64,000 nt of DNA from Triplophysa rosa (lineage: Eukaryota; Chordata; Actinopteri; Cypriniformes; Nemacheilidae). The stretch spans positions 8,214,561 to 8,278,560 of the forward strand of contig NC_079898.1 of assembly GCF_024868665.1 (NCBI RefSeq), in the 5' to 3' direction. Numbering within the stretch: the first letter of the stretch is position 1; every line of letters begins with the position of its first letter. This document shows, piece after piece, positions 22,333 to 33,429 of this stretch. A program made the position numbers and the translations under genes. The notes beneath the pieces are model-generated. The model worked only from the letters and a program-made list of their open reading frames with translations, had not been told where the DNA came from and did not search any database.

Positions 22333-24344
22333 TAGGGATGCACGATGTTATCGGCACGCCGATATTATCGGCCGATAATGGCTTATAAATTAATTATCGG
22401 CATCGGCCCGATAAAGAAAATAACGCCGATATGCCTGTAATCCGATAGGAAGCTGTAGCCTAATTAAGTCATGCTTGTAAAAGCAGCACATTCTTACATT
22501 AACTGAGTGCACAAAGAAATCCATCTCTGCGCCCGTCAGCCGCGGACTGCCTATTTATTGATGAACGTTTTTAACTAAAACACAGAGTAAAAATAAAGTT
22601 GAATCCTGCCCATCGTCCATCGGGAGTAGACTTTGAACTTGAGCTCAAGCGTGCAGAATATGCAACGCACCGTCCTGTGACTTTCGTCTCTGCACACTGC
22701 CATTTTGTAGTCTCCATTTAAAAGACACCTATGCTCTTGTTGCTTCTTTAATTAATATTCACCAAATTCATTTTCCAAATGTTTTAAAATTATTTCGTTT
22801 ATCATAATTTTATAATGTGAAAAGCAGGGCTCGACATTAAAGCTTGTCCGCTTGTCCGGGACAAGTGAATGTTTTGTATGGGCAAGTGAGAGATAACTTA
22901 CTTGCCCGACTGGACAAGTAACTTGAAAAAAAATAACAACAGTGCGACATATATGTAGAATAATAAGAATATGTGCATTAGACAGAGCTGTGTGTTTGTG
23001 TGTAGTGCGTTTGTCGTGGTGGTGCTTGTTGTGTGTGACAATAATCAATGGCGCTCCGCACTGAGTCCATGTAACTACATGCGGAGCTGAATCCTGTTAT
23101 TTAAATGTCATCTGGCTGTTCTGCGTATCTGAGTGAATTATGTGCACAGTTTAACATACAACACGAGTGATGGTCAAGGATTTTATCTGCGTCTGCACTG
23201 TATGAGGATATGAACAAATAAACTTCATCTCCAGAGTTGCTCTGAGAGTTTATTTTACGAGCGCTTTACTGTTTGAGTGAAGCTATCCGCAAACAAGCGT
23301 CTTCCCGAAGACCCGTCAAAATAAAAGTCCCGTTAAATTGACCAATCAGACAAAAAATACTGTGGTGTACTATAGTATTTGCTTTTGAACATTGTAGTGC
23401 CCTTGTAGTGAATTGATAAACACTGTATACTATAGTAGAGTTCAAAATCACTATAGTATCTAAGAATTTTACTGCAGTTTACTATAGTATACTACAGTAA
23501 TTTATGTGGACAAATATACCACTATTGTATAGTTAAAAAGGAAAAATACACAACTGAGAAATATTCAAACAATTGTAGGTAATCTAAAAATGATACGGCC
23601 CTAATTTATCCGTCTGTATGTAACATGAATGTCTTTTGTCAGTTACCTGTCTATTCATGATGAACTGCACTTGCATTTTTTTTTTTTAATGATGATAACA
23701 GACGATTTATACTCCTACAGTATAAATCGGCCTGTGCTACCAAACTTTAAACATTTCTAGCACCTTTTTTGTAAAAAAAGTTAACCTACAGCCTTAAAAC
23801 TAATAATAATTACTGCTTGCCTTTGTTTTATAGCAGTCACGGAGAGTAGACCTATAACCAAATTCAGACGACCAAAGCGGACACTAGTTAAAATGCTTAG
23901 AAGCAAACTTGACCAATCTAGATCCGGAACAATTATATTGAGAATTCAAATGAAATATCTTTTTTTTTATCGTTGGACAAGTAATGTTTGTACTCGGACA
24001 AGTGAATAACAAGTTTACTTGTCCGAAGGACAACCACATGACAATGCTTAATGTCAAGCCCTGTGAAAAGGCACAGTCACTGAAGTGACCGGGCTATGCC
24101 CCCTTGTTTTTTTCCACGGGCTTAGTGCTGGCGCTTATTTTTTTCCCATGCAGCTTATAATTGCGACAAAAGCACCTTGGTTGAAAAAACGCTGTCCAGC
24201 GCCTGGCGCTTTTAGGTGCGTAAAAACGCCCGGTGGATAGACAGCATATATCGGTATCGGCATCGGCATCGGCTATCGGCTTAATTGAGGTGGAAATTAT
24301 CGGCATATCGGACATCGGCAAAAATCCAATATCGTGCATCACTA
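22333..24344. mobile_element. hAT element (outer) with a second hAT element inside
   Basis: The left end TAGGGATGCACGATGTTATC and the complement of the right end TAGTGATGCACGATATTGGA are inverted repeats, both followed by CGGC/CCGATA-rich subterminal repeats. A perfect 8-bp target duplication GAAAAAAC flanks it (22325-22332 and 24345-24352). Total 2,012 bp, of which about 1,239 bp is the nested element, leaving about 770 bp of its own sequence with no transposase. Confidence 0.92.
22825..24063. mobile_element. hAT element (inner), CAGGGCTYGACATTAA ends
   Basis: The left end CAGGGCTCGACATTAAAGC and the complement of the right end CAGGGCTTGACATTAAGC differ by a substitution and one indel. GTGAAAAG precedes the left end, and TGAAAAG (GTGAAAAG if the last G is shared) follows the right. 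Subterminal GGACAAGTGAA and TTACTTGTCC blocks add further inverted repeats. No transposase seen. Confidence 0.88.
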
Positions 24345-24890
24345 GAAAAAACTCAAATCTGATCGGATGGCTTAATGCTTTCTGGTGCACTAGTGAGGAC
24401 CTGCAACCCGAACTTAGCTATTTTACAAGGTATATTGTATTTTGTTTATGAATTTGTATGATGTCATCAGAAAAAAAGTGATAATGAAGACCCACCCCTA
24501 AATGTGACGTCATAATGCTAAATAAGATAAACACGAGTATTAATTCATACAAAATAGCAACTGCATAAAATGCCATTACATTTTGTTGCATCAAATTCAT
24601 AAAAAAATATTTTGTTTGAGTTTGGTTTTCGAGTAACATATCCAGGAGCAGAATGGTATGCTCCGTATTGTTTTTCTCACGTGAGTTTATTGCTGTCTGG
24701 TGTTTCAGATAAACTCACACCTGAAGAGAATTTCTTTTTATGTTAGTCTGAAAAACCTTTCAGGTTAAGTTAGCTGTTCTTGGGCAGAAGAAGCTGCAAA
24801 CTTGACAAGACATTCTGGCTTTGTGAGGTTACCTCACACATGTCCCTTTTACAGTGTTAACAGAGACCTCAAACTTGAATCAAACAGAGA
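24345..24890. other. Flank between the hAT nest and DIRS copy A
   Basis: No gene or repeat ends recognised. Confidence 0.4.
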
Positions 24891-25074
24891 TTCCCTTTCT
24901 GTTGGTCTCTCGACGTTGTGTCGAACCGACAGATGGGGTTCGTCCCTGAGAACCAATCGCTTCCGACTTCTTAGAAAAGGCCAATGAAAATTGGCGAATG
25001 AAATTTGCATGCCTGACTCTGCCTCTGGATATCCGGGTATAAAAGGGAGACGGCGTGCCTCATTCATTCACCTT
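24891..25074 (+). repeat. DIRS copy A left inverted terminal repeat
   Basis: Begins TTCCCTTTCTGTTGGTCTCT and contains GACACAACGTCGAG-type sequence in complement. The part from about 24913 to 25074 is the reverse complement of the right repeat. Ends near CATTCATTCACCTT. Its outer 45 bases are complemented by the first half of the ICR. Confidence 0.92.
25038..25044 (+). promoter_or_regulatory. TATA box in the DIRS copy A left repeat
   Basis: TATAAAA in the context CCGGGTATAAAAGGGAG, about 205 bp upstream of the first gag-like frame. It is conserved in copy B (TATAAGA, 31281-31287) and, in complement, in the right repeats of A and C, as expected for an element promoter in a terminal repeat. Confidence 0.75.
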
Positions 25075-25244
25075 TTGTTCTTCGGAGCCTTCGCTCATGA
25101 TCAACAGACTTCGCTACAAGACTGCCGGCTCTACGTCGTGGTGCAGCGGACTGTCCCTTCCTGCAGCGACTTCCCCTGGGCGTCTCGGCGGTTCCAGAAG
25201 TGTTCGAGTTTTTTGTCTAAAAGAGCAAATTTCTCCAGCGTGGC

Positions 25245-26760
25245 ATGTCCCGCTGTTCTCGTGGGTGCAACACACTCATCGAGGAGGGGGACGGACACGA
25301 TGTCTGCTTCCAGTACGCTGGGGCAGATGTTGTGGATACGTCCTGCCCCCACTGCGGGCGGTTGACGATTCAGACGTTGCGTCACGGGTGGCTGTGTTCC
25401 CAAGGGACTCCTCCTCGTCTGCTTCCCATTCCGTGACGGCAGGACTACGGCCCTGCCGCCCGCTACGGCGAGCAGCGAGGGTGATATGAGGATTACTGTG
25501 AGCGCTAATCCGTCAGCCACTGGCTCGCGGACCGTTCGCACCTTGTCTTGCTCGTCTGACCGTTCCCCATGAGACGGTCCGCCGTCTTATTCCTCAATCA
25601 CGTATCAGACACGGTACGTGATGATGAGTTGTCTGTTGCAGCATCGGAGGGTGACTTACTGGCATCAGACTCCGACGATTCCTTGAAGCTCCCTCCCTCG
25701 GGAGGTCGAGATCAGGAAGAAGCGGATGTCGAAATGTCAGCCATGCTTTCCCGGGCTGCCGGCATTGGGTTGAGGTGCACCGCACTGCCTCTCCCAACGC
25801 TCGCGGCTGGATACAAGGTACATCGGGCTTGAGAGCGGCTCCAAGCCTCACTCGCCCCCAGTGCCATGTTCCCCCAGAAGTGCATGAGGAACCTAGTACG
25901 ACCTGGAATGCCCCCTTCGGTGCGTACACGTCAACTAGTTCCATCACCCTTTCTTCCCTCGATGGTGGGGCAGCTAGAGGATACGTCGATGTCCCCCAGG
26001 GGCTCGACCTAGACTCCCGTCCAAAGCACGTAGGCTTTTCGGCATCTGAGGTGTCGAGAGCTTACTCTGCTGCAGGCCAAGCTGTCCCCTCTCTCCACGC
26101 TATGGCCTTCCTGCAGGCCAATGCGCGGAGAGAGCTCCACGAGGGTAAGACCGACCCAGTGCTTATGCAGGACTTACCGCGGACTTACCGCGGCTTCACC
26201 GACCTCGCTCTCGGGCGACCAAGGTGATCGCGTGGGCCCTGGGTCGGGCGATGTCCACACTTGTGGTCCAGGAGAGACACCTCTGGCTGAACCTTGCACA
26301 GGTGAGTAATACTGAGAAAGTCCGCTTTCTCAATGCACCCATCTCGCAAGGGGGGGCTGTTTGGTGATACTGTCAAGTTCGACAGTTAGGGAGCAGACAG
26401 AGGATATCAAGTATGTCCTCCCCAGCCGCGACTCGACCGCCCTCTGGCCGCCGAGATCCCGTCTGCTTTTCAGCAGCCCTGGTCCTCTTCGAGACATCAA
26501 AGAGGAAACTACCACCCCGTCAGCAGCCGCGGCGAAAGCCAAAGCGGCCCTCATGGGAAGACCCCAGGGAGATTGAGAATATCTTCGGGTCCGACCCCAG
26601 CCATTCCATGGCTGGTGGTCGATCCGGGACGGTTCCTGCCCCGTCCCAACAGCCCATTCTAAAAGTTTTCTCCCTCTCTGGGCGTTTATCACAGCCGCTC
26701 TCACCCTCTACACGACGGTGTTCGGCAACTCGACGTTGCGTCATGGCAAGACCCAATGTC
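25245..26760 (+). pseudogene. DIRS copy A gag-like ORF (broken)
   Basis: The frame 25245-25436 starts MSRCSRGCNTLIEEGDGHD and has Cys/His at residues 4, 8, 18, 21, 34, 36 and 37, including CPHC, a zinc-knuckle-like cluster found at the start of fish DIRS gag proteins. Further downstream, readable pieces change frame: an acidic Ser/Asp stretch (SEGDLLASDSDDS, about 25648-25686), then Arg/Pro/Gln-rich sequence (QQPRRKPKRPSWED, about 26520-26562). No full-length frame exists. The likely role is coating element RNA; this is inferred from position and general DIRS organisation. Confidence 0.75.
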
Positions 26761-27059
26761 GAGGATAATCATCAGACATCATCGCCAGGCAGGTAAAACT
26801 GCAGAGCCGATCTCCTCTCCGGGGGTCCCCCCTATGGCGAGGGATCCGCACTGCCAGCCATCGACCACCCCCGGGAGGTCGATGAAGCAGAACGTACCCC
26901 TAGCCTCCCTGTCGGTCCCTGGGAGCCTGACAAGAGCTTCCCAAACCGTCACAGTGACTACGGGATACGGTCCGTCTCGGCTACGCGATCCAACTCCCCG
27001 GACGCCCGCCCAAGTTTCGGGGCATCCTCTTAACCTCAGAGGCAGGGATGCGCCATGCT

Positions 27060-28260
27060 TCGGGATGAGGTCGCCACCCCTCTGGTGAGGAAGCGATCGT
27101 GCTCGTCCCTCTAGCCGAGATGTTCAACGGGTTTTACAGCCCATACTTCATCGTCCCCAAAAGAGCGGGGGTCGCTAGATCTGCGTACCCTGAACAGGCA
27201 CCTACTCAAGCTGCCGTTCAGGATGCTCACGCAGAAGCGCATCCTGGCATCTATCAGATGTCAAGATGGATTCATGGCAATCGACCTGAAGGACGCTTAC
27301 TCTCATGTCTCTTCTCCCTCGTCATCGCCCGTTCCTACGGTTCGCTTTCGAGGGTCAGGCATATTAGTACAGAGTCCTCCCCTTCGGTCTGTCCCTGTCC
27401 CCACGAGTCTTCACGAAGATCGTGGAAGCCGCCCTCACTTCCCTCAGGGAGAGAGGTGTGCGGGTACTAAACTATCTCGACGACTGGCTCATTTGACACA
27501 CTCGTGAGATCTGTTATGTACACACAGGGACCTAGTGCTTCGGCACCTAGATCGATTGGGACCACAGGTCAACTAAAAAAGAGCAAGCTCTCCCCTGTGT
27601 TGAGCATCCTCTTTTTTGGTATGGAACTCAACTCTGTCTCCATTACAGCGCGACTGCGCTCAGTCAGTGTTGAACTGCTTGGGTTCAAGCAGTCAGCGGG
27701 AAGAGGCTCCTGGGCACATGGCATCCTCGATGGTGATGATACCCCTCGGGTTGATGCACATGAGACCGCTCCAACACTGGCTACAGAGTCGAGTTCCCTG
27801 GAGAGCGTGGCACACCGGCAGCAGGCGGATGGTGATTACGCTTTTCTGCCGACGCACCCTAACCCCTTGGTCTTCAATGACCTTTCTACAGATAGGGGTC
27901 GCTCTCGGGCAGGTCGAGACACGTCAAGGTCGCAGACGCCTCCCTGCAGGGTTGGGGTGCCGTGTGCAACGGGCACGCAGTGTCGGGGCGATGGACGGGC
28001 CCCTGCCTGCGCAGGCATATCAATTTGCCTAGAGTTGTTGGATGTGCTACCCGCACTGAAGGGGTTACAACCTCTCGTGCAGAACAAGCACATAACTGCC
28101 ATAGCGATTTTAACCGCCAGGGTGGCATTCGCTTACGGCAGCTAACACGACTCGCCCGACACCTCCTCCTGTGGAGTCCGCACATGTCCCAGGCGACCTG
28201 AACCAGACAGCTGATGTGCTCTCTCGTCAGTTGACGCCTCGCGGAGAGTGGCGACTCCAC
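27060..28260 (+). pseudogene. DIRS copy A reverse transcriptase and RNase H (broken)
   Basis: RT motifs appear in successive frames: MFNGFYSPYFIVPK near 27120, GFMAIDLKDAYSHV at 27268-27309 (first catalytic Asp), and LNYLDDWLI near 27466-27492 (YxDD catalytic pair), immediately followed by a TGA. RNase H follows: MELNSVSITARL near 27620, DASLQGWGAVC-type sequence near 27930-27960, and the terminal LNQTADVLSRQLTPRGEWR near 28198-28250. At least one frameshift separates the two RT motifs. The enzyme would copy element RNA into DNA and degrade the RNA strand. YLDDWL-type RTs with this RNase H are typical of DIRS and related elements. Confidence 0.9.
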
Positions 28261-28689
28261 CCCCGCGCAGCCAGCTCATTGGGTACAGTCCGTGCGGGCT
28301 CAGGTAGACCCCTTCGCCTCCCTGGACACCACCCATTTCCCGCTAAGGTACTCCCTGCCTCGGCACGGATGCTCTAGCGCACAGTTGGCCGTGGGACAAG
28401 CGGAAGTACGTCTTTCCCCCAGTGAGCCTTATTGCACAGACCCTGTGCAAGGTCAGGGAGAGGAGCATCAAGTGTACTAGTTGCGCCATACTGGCCCAAC
28501 CAGACTTGGTTCTCAGAGCTAATGCTCTTGACGACAGCTCCCTCCTGGCCAATTCCCCTGACGAAGGACCTGCTTTCCCAGGGGAAGGGCACGTTATGGC
28601 ATCACGGGCTAGACCTCTGGAACCTCCATGTCTGGCCCCTGGATGGAACGAGGAGATCCTGAGTGGCCTAACCCCTGCGGCGGTTAAGA

Positions 28690-29620
28690 CCACTACTCAG
28701 GCTAGGGCCCTGGCCACTAGGCGACTATACGCCTATAGTGGTGCCTCTTCTCATCCTGGTGCTCTTCTCGAAGAGAAGACCTGCGGAGTTGCTTGATCAA
28801 GTGGGTGCGGTCCTCCCAGAGACTCGAGAATAATCTCTCCCCTTCCACACTGAACGTGTATGTAGCCGCTGTTGCCGCTCATCACGACCCAGTTGCTGGT
28901 AGTCTCTAGGACAGCACAACCTGATCATTTGGTTCCTAAGGGGCGCGGGAAGTCTACCACCTCACCCACGCTCCGTACCCTCTTACAACCTTGATGCGGT
29001 CCTGGAGCCCCCTCGGAGATGCCGCTCTTTCTCACTTTCGATGAAGACGGCTCTCGGGAGGACGCTCAAGAGGGTAGCGGACCTACAAGCATTCTCCGTG
29101 TCTACAGATTGCCTAGAACTCGGGCCCGGTCATTCTCACGCTATCTTGAGACCCCGGCCCGGCTACGTGCCCAAAGTTCCCACCACTCCCCCGAGACACC
29201 AGGTGGTGAACTTACAGGCGCTCCCCACCGGGGAGGAAGACCCAACCCCATCCGTGTTGTGTCCAGTACGCGCATTGCGCCTCTGCTTGGACCACACGCA
29301 GAGCCGCAGAAGCTCTGAGCAGCTCTTTGTCTGTTTTGGAGATCAGCAGGGATGGCTGTCTCAAACAGAGATTGGTGCACTGGATCATGGACGCCGTCAC
29401 TTTGGCGTACCTGTCCTAAGATCGCCTACGCCCACTGGGTGAGAGCTCTCTCCACACGGAGTACAGCCTCCTCGTGGGCACTGACTCGAGGCACCTCTCT
29501 GGCAGACATCTGCAGAGCTGCGGGTTGGGCTACACCCATCACCTTCGCAAGGTCCTACAGCCTCTGCGTAAAACCGGTATCGGCTCGAGTCTTGCAGGCA
29601 TCAGGCAAGACCGGCGGCCG
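28690..29620 (+). pseudogene. DIRS copy A tyrosine recombinase (broken)
   Basis: Readable blocks in order: LNVYVAAVAAHHDP (about 28851-28892); KRVADLQAFSVSTDCLEL (about 29070-29120), holding the first catalytic Arg; PGYVPKVPTTPPRHQVVNL; LCPVRALRLCLDHTQS; then ALSTRSTASSWAL (about 29440-29480); SLADICRAAGWATP; and TFARSY with the putative nucleophile Tyr (about 29540-29558). This order is that of DIRS tyrosine recombinases. In the HxxR motif the His position reads Leu (ALSTR); copy C shows the same. The enzyme would integrate a circular DNA form without the DDE chemistry of LTR elements. Confidence 0.88.
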
Positions 29621-30301
29621 GTAGGGTGTACGCCTATGACAGTACCTTCCCCCCTTTCTCCTAAGGAGGTCAGAGTACTACTAGCCTCCCTTCTTCCCCC
29701 ACTGGGTGAAGAACAGGCACTCCATCCATCACTAGCAAGCATCTCCTGCGGGCGGGCTGGGCAGAGCAGCCCTGCCCCTTAGGCCAGGTATCTCCAGAGT
29801 TATTCGCAACATAGCTCTAACCGGACCTAGTGCTACCAGACGTTGCAACCCCCCAGTAGGGCGGTTCCGTCTGATGTATTCTCATGCTGGTTCCCACCTT
29901 GGTAACCCATGACCTCCTTAGGTGGACCTCCACCTCGCGGTTAACTCCTTCAATCCGCACTTTCTTCCCATGATCTCTCCCCTGTCGGTGAGACCATGTT
30001 GGTATCTCCACTAGACTCCTCCCTGCGGTAGGAAGTGGTCTCTGTAGCGCATCCCCCACTTGAGGAAGTAGCGCTTACCCAGTGGCCTTACGGTTCCGGG
30101 CGGCTTCTCGCTGTTAGAGAAACAAGGCCGCCGCCTGTGAGGCCGAAGGTAGGGGCCTTCCCACCTTTCTAGAAAGCTCTGGGACCTCCTACCTACCCAC
30201 TGGTAGGTTACAATTTCGCGTTCACGGCTGACACGCCCAGGCCAGTCACCGTCGCTTCGTTGAGATTGTGACAGGGCACCGTGTTATGGCGTTTTCCATT
30301 G
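29621..30301. other. DIRS copy A 3' non-coding region
   Basis: Non-coding sequence between the recombinase end and the ICR, nearly identical to 51215-51904 in copy C. No methyltransferase domain is readable here or elsewhere in the element. Confidence 0.7.
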
Positions 30302-30409
30302 GAACCCCATCTGTCGGTTCGACACAACGTCGAGAGACCGACAGAAAGGGAACGTCTCGGTTACGTTTGTAACCTCGGTTCCCTGATGGAGGGAACGAGA
30401 CGTTGTGTC
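30302..30409 (+). repeat. DIRS copy A internal complementary region (ICR)
   Basis: The first half (GAACCCCATCTGTCGGTTCG to AAAGGGAA) is the reverse complement of the left terminus. The second half (CGTCTCGGTTACGTTTGTAACC to GAGACGTTGTGTC) is the reverse complement of the right terminus as kept in copy C. Joined end complements of this kind define the DIRS ICR, thought to template end joining during circular DNA formation. Two hairpins are visible: GGTTAC/GTAACC and TTCCCT/AGGGAA. Confidence 0.9.
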
Positions 30410-30473
30410 CTCCTTGCCACAACACGTGCTGTCCACTGCAGCAGTCGTGAGAGGTCTCAGGCTCCTCAGAACT

Positions 30474-30560
30474 AAGGTGAATGAATGAGGCACGCCGTCT
30501 CCCTTTTATACCCGGATATCCGTGGGCGGAGTCCGGCATGCAAATTTCATTCGCCAATTT
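30474..30560 (-). repeat. DIRS copy A right inverted terminal repeat (truncated)
   Basis: Reverse complement of the inner part of the left repeat, from AAGGTGAATGAATG through CCCTTTTATACCCGG to TTCGCCAATTT. The similarity stops at 30560, where copies B and C continue with TCATTGGCC. Confidence 0.9.
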
Positions 30561-31134
30561 CTAATGAAATGAAATCATTTCTCATAAAATTCCTTAGGAA
30601 CAAAATTCCACATCTTTGTTATTCACACATTTTACTGCTAAATATATGTCATTTATATTTATTCATTTATATATATTTATGTCTTTAATACATTTTATTA
30701 TGACAGACATAAAACTGCACTGTAAAAAAAATCTAGTAAAAAAACAGATAAAGTACTGGCAGAAAATTTCCAGTACATTTTCCTTTATTTTACAGACATT
30801 TCCGTTAATGCTAAAATGTAAATGAATGCAGTGCAAAATGTAAAATATTTAAAACAACTGTAAAAATGATCACAGAAAATTCCTTCATATTAATACAGTA
30901 TATTATGCCCTATTTTTACGGCTTTTTTTAGAGTGTGTATAATCTGTTATTGTAATGCTATGAATATAATTTTTAAAAAAAGCCTGAGAGTATTTCCAAA
31001 CATCACAGCGTCTTAACATAACGACTTTGTTCTCGATAATAATCGTAATCTTAATACTCACAACTTTTGCTTTTACTTTAGTTTGCCACTAAAAGCTTCA
31101 TCATAAATGAGATGAAAATGAATAGAAACTTAAC
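30561..31134. other. Spacer between DIRS copies A and B
   Basis: 574 bp of AT-rich DNA holding one MITE (30718-30935) and otherwise nothing recognised. Confidence 0.6.
30718..30935. mobile_element. MITE with CACTGTAAAAAAA ends
   Basis: The left end CACTGTAAAAAAAATCTAGT and the complement of the right end CACTCTAAAAAAAGCCGTAA form an imperfect inverted repeat. About 218 bp, non-coding. A related start (CACTGTAAAAAAACAACTAT) occurs at 46498. Confidence 0.6.
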
Positions 31135-31318
31135 TTCCCTTTCTGTCGGTCTCTCGACGTTGTGTCGAACCGACAGAATGGGGTTTGTCTTGAGAACCTA
31201 TCATCTTCTGAGTATTTAGAAAAGGCCAATGAAAATTGGCAAATGAAATTTGCGTGCCGGGCTCCTCCCCGGATGTCCGGGTATAAGAGGGAAGCCGGCG
31301 TGCTCATTCATTCACCTT
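31135..31318 (+). repeat. DIRS copy B left inverted terminal repeat
   Basis: Begins TTCCCTTTCTGTCGGTCTCT; includes GGGTATAAGAGGG (TATA-like, 31279-31291) and ends in TTCATTCACCTT. The outer part is complementary to the first half of the ICR at 36893 with one mismatch. Confidence 0.92.
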
Positions 31319-32271
31319 TTGTTCTTCAGAGCCTACGCATCTGATGAGCTTCTCTACGATCTTGGTGATCATTGTTTCTGCTGGAATCTACGACGTGGAC
31401 AGCGGACGGTCCCTTCCTGCAGTGACTCTCCCCTGGGCGTCTCGGCAGTTCCGGAGGTGTTCGAGCAAATTTCCTTTTCTAAAAGAGCAAATTTCTCCAG
31501 CGTGGCTTGTCCCGCTGTTCTCATGGGTGCAACACACTCATCGAGGAGGGGGACGGACACAATGCCTGCTTCCAGTACGCTGGGGCAGACGTTGTGGATA
31601 CGTCCTGCCCGCACTGCGGGCGGTGACGATTCAGACGTTGCGTCACAGGTGGCTGTGTTCCCACGGGACTCAGCCACCACCTCGTTTGCTCCCCGTTCCG
31701 TGGCGGCAGGACTACGGCCCTGCCGTCCGCTATGGCAAGCAGCGAGGGTGAGATGAGGATTACTGTGAGCGATAATCCGCCAGCCACGGCTCACGGACCG
31801 TTCACACCTCGTTTCGCTCGTCTGACCGTTCCCCAAAAAGACGGTCCGCCGTCTTATTCCTCAATCACGTATTCGGACACGATGCGTGATGATGAGAGGT
31901 CTCTTGCAGCATCGGGGGGTGACGTACTGCCATCCGACTCCGACGATTCCTCGGGCTCCCTCCCTCGGGGGGTCGAGCCCAGGAAAAAGCGGATGTCGAG
32001 ATGTCGGCCATGCTTTCCCGGGCCGCCGTGAGTGTTGGGTTGCAGTGCCCGCACTGCCTCTCCCGGCGCTCGCGGCTGGCTACATGGCGCCTCGGGTTTG
32101 AGCGCGGCTCCAAGCCGCGCCCGCCCCCAGTGCCGTGTTTACCGGAAGTGCATGAGGAACTTTGTAAGACCTGGAACGCCCCTTTCCGGCACGTTTCACG
32201 TCAAACAAAGTTCTGTCACCCTCTCTTCCCTCGAGGTTGAGACAGCTGGAGGATGCGTCGGTGTCCCCCAG

Positions 32272-32325
32272 GTGGAGTTTGCCGCCGCGGTGCACTCGTG
32301 CCCGTAGGTGGCGGCCACCTGGGGG
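32272..32325. repeat. GC-rich palindromic insertion 1 in DIRS copy B
   Basis: Copy A reads CCCCCAGGGGCTCGACC here. Copy B has about 54 extra bases bounded by CCCAGGTGG and CCACCTGGGGG, which can pair. Absent from copy A; copy C does not cover this part. Confidence 0.6.
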
Positions 32326-32694
32326 GGCTCGACCTAGACTCCCGTCCAAAGCATGTGGTGTCTCGGCATCTCTGGTGTCGAGAGCTTACATTGCGGCGGA
32401 CCAAGCTGCCTCCTCTCTCCACGCTATGGCTCCTGCCAGGCCAGGGCGTTGAGAGAGCTCCACGAGGGTAAGACCGACCCAGCGCTTATGCAGGAACTCC
32501 GCGCCGCCACCGACCTCGCTCTACGGGCGACCAAGGTGACCACGCGGGCCCTGGGTCGGACGATGTCCACACTTGTGGTCCATGAGAAACTCCTCTGGCC
32601 AATACTTGCGCAGATGAGTAACGCTGAGAAGGTCCGCTTTCTCGACGTACCCGTCTCGCAAGGGGGGGCTGGTTGGTGTTACTGTCGAGCCGCA

Positions 32695-32760
32695 GCGGCC
32701 CCGCTCACCCCCCGCCCGTCGGGGGGGGCGCGAGACCCGCACGCGGCCTCCCCGGAGGGT
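32695..32760. repeat. GC-rich insertion 2 in DIRS copy B
   Basis: Contains GCGGCCCCGCTCACCCCCC, then a G run, GCGCGAGACCCGC and GCGGCCTCCCC. The flanks ACTGTCGAG and CTCGACAGT are complementary; copy A has only the short ACTGTCAAGTTCGACAGT. Confidence 0.7.
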
Positions 32761-33429
32761 TCTCGACAGTAAGAAGCAGTCCTCCGTGCCGCAACTCGGC
32801 CGCCTCGGCCGTCGAGTCCCGTGCACTGTCTGCTTCCCAGCAGCCCTGGTCCTCTTCGACGCCCTCCAGCTCTGGCGCCCCCCACTCAGGCGGCCCCCCC
32901 TGGAGGAGACAGCGAAGAGGAGACCATCGCCCCATCAGCAGCCACGGCGAAGCGGCCGTCATGGGAAGACCTCAGGGGGATCGAGGCTACCATTGGGCCC
33001 GACCCCAGCCACATCGCTGGGAAGTCGGATAGGGACGGATCCTGCCCCGTCTCTCCATCTGCTGGCCCCCTCCGGGGGGCTAGCGCCCACTTACTCTCAA
33101 AAAAGGAGAGTTTCCTCTCTCTCTGGGTTATCACAGCCGCTCCCACCCTCTGCACGACGGTGAACGGCAAACTCGACGTTGCGTCATGGCGAAGCGCAAT
33201 GTCGAGTATAAACACCAGCCCTCAGCACTCTCAGTCAGACAGTGCGTTGAGCTGCGCAGTCGCCAGGCAGGAAAAACAGCAGAGCCGATCTCCTCCCCGG
33301 GGGACCTCCCCCGGCAAGGAATCCGTACTGCTAGCCATCGAACCACCCCCCGGGGGGACGATGAAAAAGATCGTACCTTTAGTCCCCGTCTCATTTCTGG
33401 GAGCCTGTCCGGCTTCCCAGACTGTCAGG

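Larger units (their letters stand above)
24891..30560 (+). mobile_element. DIRS retrotransposon copy A (right end truncated)
   Basis: A tyrosine-recombinase retrotransposon in plus orientation. In order it has a left inverted terminal repeat with TATA box (24891-25074), a gag-like region, RT, RNase H, tyrosine recombinase, ICR (30302-30409) and a partial right terminal repeat (30474-30560). The right repeat breaks off after GCCAATTT, losing about 125 bp of outer sequence that copy C retains. Reading frames are broken throughout. No LTRs, DDE integrase or aspartic protease are seen, which fits DIRS and argues against an LTR element or retrovirus. Copy A matches copy C almost base for base over long runs and differs more from B. 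Confidence 0.93.
31490..33260 (+). pseudogene. DIRS copy B gag-like ORF (broken)
   Basis: The cysteine cluster homologous to copy A is readable at about 31509-31628 (SRCSHGCNTLIEEGDGH, then DTSCPHCGR), followed at once by a stop. Downstream is an acidic Ser-rich part (ASGGDVLPSDSDDSSGS, about 31913-31965). Arg/Gln/Pro-rich pieces (RRPSPHQQPRRSGRHGK, about 32922-32972) occur in another frame. Two GC-rich insertions fall within this region and break it further. The long 247-codon frame at 32821-33564 runs partly in the wrong register and is not the protein. Confidence 0.72.

Noticed and set aside
29621..30301. DIRS methyltransferase domain
   Set aside because: No DPPY-like or AdoMet-binding motif is readable in any frame; the region appears non-coding in both A and C.
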